Of a DNA stretch of 5,815 nucleotides, positions 1-5,594 are shown in pieces. The translations under genes and the position numbers were made by a program. Each line of letters starts with the position of its first letter. Within the stretch, counting starts at the first letter, position 1. The notes under the pieces are model-generated. The model was not told the DNA's origin. It saw only the letters and a list, made by a program, of their open reading frames with translations, and did not search any database. The stretch comes from CAMCQY01 sp044370415 (lineage in GTDB: Bacteria; Planctomycetota; Planctomycetia; Pirellulales; UBA1268), in the NCBI GenBank assembly GCA_044370415.1, contig JBILVO010000191.1, positions 1 to 5,815 of the forward strand, read 5' to 3'.

Positions 1-1812
1 GTCCGCGACTCGCTCACCCGGCTCGTGCTGCCGAGCCTGGATCGCGAACTGCGCCGCGAAATGACCGAATACTGCGAGTCGCACGCCGTGGAGGTGTTTG
101 CGAGGAACCTCAGGAACCTGCTGCTCCAGCCCCCGGTCGCCGGCCGTCGCGTGCTCGCCCTCGATCCCGGCTTCAAGAGCGGCTGCAAGGCCGTGGCCAT
201 CGACGAGTGTGGCAATCCGCTCGAGCACGCCGTGCTGCACATCATCGGCAAGGCGGAGCAGCGGGCCGCGGCGGCCGCCAGGATCGTGGAGATGGTGAAG
301 GCGCACGCCTGCTCGGTCGTGGCCATCGGCAACGGCACCGCCGGACGGGCGACGGAGTCGCTCGTGGCCGAACTGGTAGCGGGGGAGCTGCAGTCGCTCG
401 ACGTCGGCTACGCCATCGTCAACGAGGCCGGTGCGAGTGTCTATTCCACGAGCGGCTACGGCCGCGAGGAGCTGCCGGGCCACGAGGCCGCGGTGCGCGG
501 GGCGGTCTCGATCGGCCGCAGGCTCCAGGACCCGCTCTCGGAGCTGGTGAAGATCGAGCCGGCGAACATCGGCGTCGGCCTGTACCAGCACGACGTCAAG
601 GCCCGCCACCTGCACGCCTCGCTCGATGCGGTCGTCGAGAGCTGTGTGAACTACGTCGGCGTCGACGTCAACACGGCGAGCCCGGCCCTGCTGCGCTACG
701 TCTCGGGCCTCAATCAGACAACGGCCCGCAACCTCCACGAGTGGCGGGCCAAGAACGGGCCCTTCACGTCGCGTCGTCAACTGCTCGACGTTCCCGGCTT
801 CGGCGAGGCGGCCTTCGTCCAGTCCGTGGGCTTCCTCAAGATCGCCGGCGGAGCGGAGCCTCTCGATTCGACCTGGATCCACCCCGAGAGCTACGAGGTG
901 GCGGGCAAGGTGCTGGAACGACTGGGGGGAACCCCTGAGGATCTGTCGTCGCGCGACCGGGCGGCCGCCCTCGCCGACCGGGCCGCGGCCGTCGACATTG
1001 GCACGCTGTCTGCCGAACTCGGCGTGGGCAGGCTCTTGTTGGCCGACATCGTCGAGCAGCTCGCCAGGCCCGGCCGTGATCCGCGCGAGGATCTGCCCAA
1101 GCCCTTCTTCAAGAAGGGCGTGCTGAAGCTCGAGGACCTCCAGCCCGGCATGGAGCGGCTCGGCTCGGTGCTCAACGTGGTCGACTTCGGTGCCTTCGTG
1201 GACATCGGGCTGCACGACAGCGGGCTCGTGCACGTCAGCCAGCTGTCGAGCCAGTTCGTGCGCGACCCGCACGAGGTGGTGAGCGTGGGCCAGATCGTGC
1301 GGGTGTGGGTGCTCGAGGTCGACAAGACGCGGCGGCGTGTGGCGCTGACGATGATCGATCCCGCACAGCCCCGCCAGCAGGGGCGGCCTGGTGCCGGCCG
1401 TCGGCAGCAGCAGGGCGAGGCGGGGGGGCAGCGCGACGACCGCGACCAGCAGGGGCGCAGCCGTGGCGGACGTCGCCGGCCGCCGCCCGCGGGCCAGCCG
1501 CAGCCTCAGGCCCAGCCCCATTCGAGATCCCAGTCACAATCCCAGGAGGCGCCGCCGCGACGGCCGCCACCCGCGGGAGGTCGTCGGGGCCGGGGACGAC
1601 CGCAGCGGCAGGAGCCTGGGCCGCGGGTCTACACGACGAAGACCGACAAGACGGTCAAGCCGCTGACGCAGGAGATGCGGGAGGGCAGGGCGCCGCTGCG
1701 GACCTTCGGCGACCTGAAGCAGTTCTTCGCGTCGCGTGAGGAGCAGGAGCCGCAGGCCGCCGACGCACCCCCGCCTCCGTCTGCGGCCGATGAAGGCCCC
1801 GCGCCTGAATGA
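1..1812 (+). CDS. tex: Tex-family transcription accessory / RNA-binding protein, 5' truncated by window edge
   Basis: Tex is a conserved cytoplasmic nucleic-acid-binding protein of the transcription machinery (Spt6-related core). The frame is open to base 1, so the first GTG at 25 is only an internal codon; the N-terminal helical part (roughly 300 residues in E. coli Tex, about 770 aa) is missing. Numbering from that GTG: a YqgF/RNase H-like domain starts at LALDPGFKSGCK (44-54), with IGNGTAGRATE (101-111) and EAGASVYS (134-141). The Tex signatures ELVKIEPANIGVGLYQHDV (173-191) and NYVGVDVNTASPALL (209-223) follow. Next come a helix-hairpin-helix segment (NGPF...DVPGFGEAAF, 244-264) and an S1 RNA-binding domain (about 372-443, GSVLNVVDFGAFVDIG). 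After S1 there is a 150-residue tail: Arg/Gln/Pro/Gly-rich to about 535, then an ordered-looking end. The gene converges on infA. Family assignment is firm; the tail's role is unknown. Confidence 0.96.
   Translation, partial: VRDSLTRLVLPSLDRELRREMTEYCESHAVEVFARNLRNLLLQPPVAGRRVLALDPGFKSGCKAVAIDECGNPLEHAVLHIIGKAEQRAAAAARIVEMVKAHACSVVAIGNGTAGRATESLVAELVAGELQSLDVGYAIVNEAGASVYSTSGYGREELPGHEAAVRGAVSIGRRLQDPLSELVKIEPANIGVGLYQHDVKARHLHASLDAVVESCVNYVGVDVNTASPALLRYVSGLNQTTARNLHEWRAKNGPFTSRRQLLDVPGFGEAAFVQSVGFLKIAGGAEPLDSTWIHPESYEVAGKVLERLGGTPEDLSSRDRAAALADRAAAVDIGTLSAELGVGRLLLADIVEQLARPGRDPREDLPKPFFKKGVLKLEDLQPGMERLGSVLNVVDFGAFVDIGLHDSGLVHVSQLSSQFVRDPHEVVSVGQIVRVWVLEVDKTRRRVALTMIDPAQPRQQGRPGAGRRQQQGEAGGQRDDRDQQGRSRGGRRRPPPAGQPQPQAQPHSRSQSQSQEAPPRRPPPAGGRRGRGRPQRQEPGPRVYTTKTDKTVKPLTQEMREGRAPLRTFGDLKQFFASREEQEPQAADAPPPPSAADEGPAPE
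1354..1809 (+). other. Low-complexity R/Q/P/G-rich C-terminal tail of Tex with a short ordered end
   Basis: This is a protein-level sub-feature of tex. Just after the S1 domain the composition changes to Gln, Arg, Pro and Gly, with two PPPAG-containing basic blocks, a QPQPQAQP stretch and an SQSQSQ stretch (coded by about 1369-1629). Then comes a less repetitive segment containing KTVKPLTQEMREG and LRTFGDLKQFF (about 1630-1734), and finally an acidic/Pro-rich end. E. coli Tex has a much shorter region after S1. A disordered basic tail would suit extra RNA or ribosome contact; that is inference. Confidence 0.8.
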
Positions 1813-1827
1813 TCCCGCGTGAATGAT

Positions 1828-1848
1828 CCCGAGCCCGAACGGCTCGGG
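1828..1848. terminator. GC-rich hairpin between convergent tex and infA, possible bidirectional terminator
   Basis: A perfect 8-bp inverted repeat, CCCGAGCC / GGCTCGGG, with a 5-nt loop lies 15 bases after the tex stop codon and about 66 bases after the infA stop codon on the other strand. Its position between convergent genes fits a shared terminator. No T-run follows on either strand, so a classical intrinsic terminator is not shown; it may act with Rho or simply protect 3' ends. Confidence 0.5.
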
Positions 1849-1860
1849 GCAGCTCGCAGC

Positions 1861-1928
1861 GGATCGATGCCCGCCGTGGATCGATGCTCGCGGCGGATCA
1901 ACGCTTACGGAGAATCAACGCTCGCGGA
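1861..1928. repeat. Tandem array of four degenerate 17-bp units overlapping the end of infA
   Basis: The units are 1861-1877, 1878-1894, 1895-1911 and 1912-1928. They share the pattern GRATCRAYGCYYRCSGN, and neighbouring units match at about 13-14 of 17 positions. The last nine bases of a further half unit precede the array (1852-1860, GCTCGCAGC). The rightmost unit holds the last three infA codons and its TGA stop (1915-1917), so the array runs from the coding end into the spacer towards tex. It makes up most of the 102-base tex-infA spacer. Confidence 0.8.
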
Positions 1929-2136
1929 ACGTGATGCGGCCCTTCGTGAGGTCGTAGGGGGAGAGTTCGACCTTCACCTTGTCTCCCGGCACGATGCGGA
2001 TGAAGTTCTTCCGCATCTTTCCGGCGACGTGCGCGTTGACGATGTGGCCGCCAGCGATCTGCACGCGGAACCGCGTGTTGGCAAGCGCCTGCGTCACGAC
2101 GCCTTCCACTTCCAGTGCCTGTTCTTTTTCCGCCAT
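1915..2136 (-). CDS. infA: Translation initiation factor IF-1
   Basis: IF-1 binds the 30S ribosomal A site and works with IF-2 and IF-3 during initiation. The 73-residue product is the normal length for the family (about 72) and is a single S1-like OB fold. It starts MAEKEQALEVEGVV and shows the hallmark segments ALANTRFRVQI (17-27), GHIVNAHVAGKMRKNFIRI (30-48) and PGDKVKVELSPYDLTKGRI (50-68), ending FRER. The ATG at 2136 is fixed by homology to the usual N-terminus. Only a weak AGGGA element lies 5 bases upstream of it. infA lies 130 bases downstream of prfB on the same strand and converges on tex. Its stop codon sits in the last unit of a 17-bp tandem repeat, and its predicted 5' leader consists largely of an 18-bp tandem repeat. 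Assignment is essentially certain. Confidence 0.98.
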   Translation of the reverse strand: MAEKEQALEVEGVVTQALANTRFRVQIAGGHIVNAHVAGKMRKNFIRIVPGDKVKVELSPYDLTKGRITFRER

Positions 2137-2150
2137 GGGTGTCCCTGGGT

Positions 2151-2204
2151 GCAGTCCGACGAACCGGTGCAGTCCGGCGAACCGGTGCAGTCCGCCGAGC
2201 CGGG
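2151..2204. repeat. Tandem array of three 18-bp units in the infA 5' leader
   Basis: The units are 2151-2168 (GCAGTCCGACGAACCGGT), 2169-2186 (GCAGTCCGGCGAACCGGT) and 2187-2204 (GCAGTCCGCCGAGCCGGG). Units 1 and 2 differ at one base; unit 3 differs from unit 2 at three. A 7-base remnant, GCAGTCC, recurs at 2232-2238. Read on the infA strand, unit 2 contains CCGG-TTCG-CCGG, a 4-bp stem with a UUCG loop. Unit 1 keeps it with a G-U pair; unit 3 does not keep it fully. The array ends 14 bases before the infA ATG. Confidence 0.88.
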
Positions 2205-2210
2205 AGGGTC

Positions 2211-2239
2211 ATGGTATCCCCGGCGCGATCGGCAGTCCA
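2211..2239 (-). promoter_or_regulatory. Candidate sigma-70-type promoter for infA
   Basis: On the minus strand TGGACT (2239-2234) and TACCAT (2216-2211) are separated by exactly 17 bases; each matches the -35 or -10 consensus at 4 of 6 positions. Transcription would start near 2204, right at the edge of the 18-bp repeat array, giving a leader of about 68 bases. Such partial matches occur by chance, and the -35 overlaps the repeat remnant, so this is tentative. Confidence 0.3.
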
Positions 2240-2266
2240 GTCTGACCGCCGCGGCGCCCCGGGGCG

Positions 2267-3395
2267 TCAGGCGTCGTCGGCCGCAGCCTGCGGGGCCGAT
2301 CCCGACGCGTTCCAGCGCAGGTAGGCGTCGAAAAAACCGTCGAGGTTGCCGTCGAGCACGCTCTGGAAGTTGCCGACGTAGTGGCCCGTCCTCTGATCCT
2401 TGACCCGCTGGTCGGGGTGCAGGAAATAGTTGCGGATCTGCGAGCCGAAGCCCGTCTTCGGCTTCGACTGGTGCTGGGCGTGCTTCTCCGCCTCGCGCTT
2501 CTCCTCCTGGATCCGGGCCATCCGTGCCCGGAGCATCTTTATGGCGGTGGCCCGGTTTTTGTGCTGGCTCCGCTCGCTCTGGCACTGCACGACGATGCCG
2601 GTGGGGAAGTGCGTCAGCCGGATCGCGCTGGAGGTCTTGTTGACGTGCTGGCCGCCGGCGCCGCTGGCACGGAAGACGTCTTCGCGGATGTCCTCGTCGC
2701 GGATCTCCACCTCGGCGTCGTCGTCGGCGATCTCGGGAGAGACGTCGACGGCCGCGAAGCTCGTCTGCCGCTTGCCCTCCGAGTTGAACGGGCTGATGCG
2801 CACCAGCCGATGGATGCCCATCTCACCCTTGAGATACCCATAGGCCCACGGTCCGCGGATGGCGACGGTCGCGCTCTGGATGCCGGCCACCTCGTCGTCC
2901 TGGCGGTCGAGAAGCTCGACGGTGTAGTCGTGCTTGTTGGCCCAGGCCGAGTACATCCGCAGCAGCATCTCAGCCCAGTCGTTGGCGTCGGTGCCGCCGT
3001 CGCGGGCATGGATCGAGACGAGCGCGTCGCTCGAGTCGTGGGGCCCGGAGAGCAGCGACGCCAGTTCGAGCGCGTCGACGATCTTCTCCAGCCGGTCGGC
3101 CTCCGCCGCCAGTTCGCCCTCGAGCGACCCGTCCTCCCGGGCGAGCTCCTCGAGCGCCTCGAGGTCGCGGCCCACGGCGAGGGCCTCGTCGAGCGGCTTG
3201 AGCACGGAGTTGACGCTCTTCAGCTCGGCGACGGTCGCCTGCGCCCTGCCGGTGTCGTTCCAGAAATCAGCCTGGCCCATGGCTCCCTCGAGCCTGGCGG
3301 CCGATGCCTTGCGTCCCTCCCAGTCAAAGGGAGTCCCGCAGCTGTAGCAGGCGGGCCCGGATGGTCTCGGCGCGGTTGAAGAGTGCTGTGTCCAT
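2267..3395 (-). CDS. prfB: Peptide chain release factor 2, expressed by programmed +1 frameshift
   Basis: RF2 recognises UGA and UAA stop codons and triggers peptide release on the ribosome. The gene is in two frames: codons 1-23 run from ATG 3395 to CTT (3329-3327) and are followed by in-frame TGA (3326-3324). Skipping one base (3326) gives GAC at 3325 and continues to TGA at 2267. The product is 375 aa (E. coli RF2 is 365). The junction reads RDSL-DWEGRKASAARLEGAM, equivalent to the E. coli stretch ending YLDYDAKKERLEE. In the full protein the stop-codon-reading SPF motif is at about 201-203 (RF1 would have PAT) and the peptidyl-hydrolysis GGQ is at 247-249 (SGAGGQHVNK). An in-frame TGA at 3416-3414 and the lack of other ATGs fix the start at 3395. 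No Shine-Dalgarno precedes it. Expression should be autoregulated: low RF2 leaves the UGA unread and favours shifting. A start at the internal ATG 3280 would lose 38 conserved residues. Confidence 0.95.
3323..3329 (-). promoter_or_regulatory. prfB programmed +1 frameshift site CTT TGA C
   Basis: On the minus strand the heptamer CTTTGAC spans 3329-3323, with CTT as codon 23 and TGA as codon 24 of the leader ORF. This is the exact slippery site of bacterial prfB: peptidyl-tRNA slips from CUU to UUU and GAC is read next. Where E. coli has AGGGGG three bases upstream, this gene has CGGGAC, so the stimulatory internal Shine-Dalgarno is in the right place but reduced to a GGG core. The site also lies in the loop of a possible 5-bp dyad (CTCCC 3333-3329 / GGGAG 3321-3317). 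Confidence 0.93.
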
Positions 3396-3402
3396 GCGTC
3401 GC

Positions 3403-3408
3403 AGTGTA
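3403..3408 (-). promoter_or_regulatory. Possible -10 element for prfB (TACACT), leaderless start
   Basis: TACACT on the minus strand matches the TATAAT consensus at 4 of 6 positions and lies 7 bases before the ATG at 3395. Transcription starting 6-8 bases downstream would begin at or next to the ATG, matching the absence of a Shine-Dalgarno. No good -35 is visible; the best position near 3431-3426 reads TTCTCG. prfB could instead be read through from the hydrolase gene 51 bases upstream. Confidence 0.22.
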
Positions 3409-3423
3409 CGCCGTCAGCCGCGC

Positions 3424-3444
3424 CGCGAGAAGCCGGCTCTCGCG
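3424..3444 (-). terminator. Hairpin just after the glycoside hydrolase stop codon
   Basis: A perfect 7-bp inverted repeat, CGCGAGA / TCTCGCG, with a 7-nt loop begins 2 bases after the TGA of the hydrolase gene in the 51-base gap before prfB. Its place suits a terminator or 3'-end stabiliser, but no T-run follows on the minus strand. It would also overlap any prfB promoter. Confidence 0.4.
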
Positions 3445-3446
3445 AG

Positions 3447-5594
3447 TCAGCGAATCTTCGTGGCCGTGGAGCCCGTGGTCGGCCCGGACATCATGGCGAA
3501 CGCCGAGGCGAGGGCCGCCCGGGTCTTGCCGTCGTCGTTGAGGATCGTGCCTACGGCGGATGCCGCGGTGGCGGAGAGCGTCACCTTCAGCGGCGTCGAC
3601 AGCTTCACGAGAAACGTCTCGTCGGCCTCGGTGAACCGGTCGCCGATCACCGACACGCCGATCGTGCGCTTCGTCTGGCCGGCGGCGAAGACCACGGTGC
3701 CGCTCGCCCCGAGATAGTCGCTCCCGGACCGGGCCGTGCCGTTGGCGGTCGCCCAGCGGACGCTCACCGGCGCCGTCGCTGCGGCCGAGAGTGTGAGCGT
3801 GAAGGCCATCGTCTTGCGGCCGTACGCTCCCTCGGTCACTGATGCCGACGCGATCGAGACCACCGGCAGGGCTGGGGCAGGGGGTGGCGTGGGCGTGGGC
3901 GTCACATCGCCGGACCACAGCGACCCGTTCGCCGCGGCGACGACCGCGTTGTAGCGCACGGCCGTGGCGAGCGGCTCGTCCATCCGGTGCAGCTTGGCGA
4001 AGTCGCCCCACGGAGCCGCGCCCGCCTGGCCAGTGAACTGGAAGTCATTGTAGAGATTCAGGCCGGCGGCATCGAGGCCACGGAGGTACTCGCGGTAGAT
4101 GTCGCCCATCCGTGGATCGTTCGTCGCCGTGTAGAAGGCGTTTTGGTAAGGTGCGCCGCGACCGTCGAGGTGCGGGCCACCCTCGTAGGCGACGAGCTGG
4201 ATCGGCCGGCCGAGGCGGGCCTGCCAGTCGCGGGCCAGCTGCGCGTGGTTGCCGACCCACTGCAATGACGTGGCGATGTCGGCGCGGGCATCGGCGAGCA
4301 CCTTGTCGACCGTGGTGGCCGCCGTGTAGGTCGCCCGCTGCTCGTCGGTGATCGTGATGTAGGGAGCGATCGCGATCGCGTCGAAAGAGCCGGCCATCGC
4401 CTCCACCACACGGTTGGTCACCCAGTCGACGGCCGCCCAGCCGGCGGCCACGCGGACGAGGCGGCCGGTCTGGCCCGCGAAGACGTCCGTCCAGATGTCG
4501 AGGTCGCGCTTCGCCTCGCGACCCGCGACCTGCCAGTTGTCGAGACCGGCGTTGGCGGGAAGCTTCGCCTGGTCGACCACCCACTGCGACGCCTCGAAGC
4601 CCCAGCCGAAGTTCCAGATCTCATTGGACCACTCGACGTAGGCCTTGCGGCCGGGCTCCAGATGGTCGCGGACGTAGGTGGCGAAGTTCCGCACGAACGT
4701 GTCATCGGCCATGTGCGGCATGTTGAACCAGGCGTCGGCGTCGAGGTCGTTGGCCAGCTGCACCATGTATTCCACCGACATGCCGTTGACGATCGGCTCG
4801 CTCGCCGTGCCGCCCGAGCCCGAGCCCTGCCGGATGTCGGCGGCGTCGCGGCGGTCGGCCCAGCTGCGGATGTCGGAGGTGTTGGTCTCCTGCATCCCCA
4901 TGAATCGCAGCGTGCCGAACGGCTTGAGGCGGTCGAGGAAGAGCGGATGGAACGGCGAGAACGCCGCCCCGGGCTGCCACCGCTGTCCGGCGAAGTGCTG
5001 CCCCTGCCAGTCGGGCATCCAGACGTGGATGCCCCGCACCGGATCGGACGGGCTCGTCTCGTCGATCCGCAGGTAGATGCCGCTCTGGGTCGGCGTGACC
5101 TGCAGGTCGGCGTAGTGGTGGCCGTCGGCCGTCGTGCCGCTGGCGATCACCTGGGCGTCGAACCCGAACGTGACGACGCCGGTGCCGTCCCATTCCGCCC
5201 GGTAGACCCCCGCCGCGTAGGCCGATCCGGTGTCGCGGAACATCAGCGTGCCGGCCATCTGCCGGATCGTCTGACCCGCGGTGTTCTTCCAGGTGGCCAG
5301 CGACGTCGGAGTGCCGGTGGCGTCGAGCGCGAGCGGGTGGGTGTCGCCGACGTCCCAGGTCATCTCGCCGGTCGCGGTGTTGACCGCCTGGACGATCCAG
5401 GGCCGGGACGCCTGGAACGCATCGGTGAACGTCCAGGCCGGCGACCAGTCGACGACGTTCTCGAGATTCATGCCGACCCGCATGTGCGGCACGTCGGCCG
5501 CCATCATCTGCCGCGGCTCACAGGGCTCGAAGCCCAGCGGTGCGCGGTCCCTGCGCCGGGTGCCGATCCGTCGTCGTGACGTGAGGGTGTTCAT
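3447..5594 (-). CDS. Putative secreted clan GH-A-like glycoside hydrolase with Calx-beta domain
   Basis: This 715-residue protein is probably exported and cell-surface or extracellular, acting on a polysaccharide of unknown identity. The N-terminus is Arg-rich and carries FEPCEPRQMMAAD (22-34), a variant of the planctomycete LEPR-XLL sorting-type motif; a classical hydrophobic signal peptide is not obvious. GMNLENVVDWSP...SRPWIVQ (41-69) opens the enzyme part, followed by a beta-rich region to about 195. A likely TIM barrel extends to about 555: YVEWSNEIWN (319-328) offers E325 as acid/base, and LVAYEGG (467-473) offers E471 as nucleophile, the paired glutamates of clan GH-A. A TPTPTPPPAPALP linker (565-577) leads to a Calx-beta domain (about 578-688: SVTEG, GSDYLGASGTVVFAAGQ, EADETFLVKL, LNDD) that may bind calcium. 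The ATG at 5594 overlaps the upstream stop codon as ATGA; GGAG lies 10 bases upstream. Specific GH family and substrate are not assigned. Confidence 0.8.
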   Translation of the reverse strand: MNTLTSRRRIGTRRRDRAPLGFEPCEPRQMMAADVPHMRVGMNLENVVDWSPAWTFTDAFQASRPWIVQAVNTATGEMTWDVGDTHPLALDATGTPTSLATWKNTAGQTIRQMAGTLMFRDTGSAYAAGVYRAEWDGTGVVTFGFDAQVIASGTTADGHHYADLQVTPTQSGIYLRIDETSPSDPVRGIHVWMPDWQGQHFAGQRWQPGAAFSPFHPLFLDRLKPFGTLRFMGMQETNTSDIRSWADRRDAADIRQGSGSGGTASEPIVNGMSVEYMVQLANDLDADAWFNMPHMADDTFVRNFATYVRDHLEPGRKAYVEWSNEIWNFGWGFEASQWVVDQAKLPANAGLDNWQVAGREAKRDLDIWTDVFAGQTGRLVRVAAGWAAVDWVTNRVVEAMAGSFDAIAIAPYITITDEQRATYTAATTVDKVLADARADIATSLQWVGNHAQLARDWQARLGRPIQLVAYEGGPHLDGRGAPYQNAFYTATNDPRMGDIYREYLRGLDAAGLNLYNDFQFTGQAGAAPWGDFAKLHRMDEPLATAVRYNAVVAAANGSLWSGDVTPTPTPPPAPALPVVSIASASVTEGAYGRKTMAFTLTLSAAATAPVSVRWATANGTARSGSDYLGASGTVVFAAGQTKRTIGVSVIGDRFTEADETFLVKLSTPLKVTLSATAASAVGTILNDDGKTRAALASAFAMMSGPTTGSTATKIR

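Noticed and set aside
207..938. 243-codon open frame on the plus strand
   Set aside because: It is an out-of-frame shadow of tex, dominated by Arg and Gly, while the tex frame carries clear conserved motifs.
1852..2204. The two tandem arrays as a CRISPR or mobile-element remnant
   Set aside because: Units are contiguous with no spacers, the two arrays are unrelated in sequence, and no cas, transposase or terminal inverted repeats are present.
2255..2266. CGCCCCGGGGCG palindrome directly after the prfB stop codon, as a terminator
   Set aside because: The palindrome has no loop and would fold with at most a 4-bp stem, and no T-run follows. GC-rich chance symmetry is sufficient explanation.
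2094..2585. Minus-strand frame reading across the prfB-infA spacer
   Set aside because: It is in a different frame from both prfB and infA. The spacer part reads as near-repeats only because the 18-bp array is a multiple of three.
2267..3280. prfB as a single-frame 337-residue gene starting at ATG 3280
   Set aside because: The ATG is internal: conserved RF2 sequence continues 15 codons upstream in the same frame to the CTTTGAC shift site and a further 23 codons in the leader frame.
2381..3379. 332-codon open frame on the plus strand
   Set aside because: It lies antisense to prfB, has no recognisable domains, and shows the repetitive Leu/Val/Arg/Ala composition typical of high-GC antisense frames.
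4662..5579. 305-codon open frame on the plus strand
   Set aside because: It is antisense to the glycoside hydrolase, is rich in Arg/Val/Gly/His with no motif, and is explained by codon bias of the real gene.
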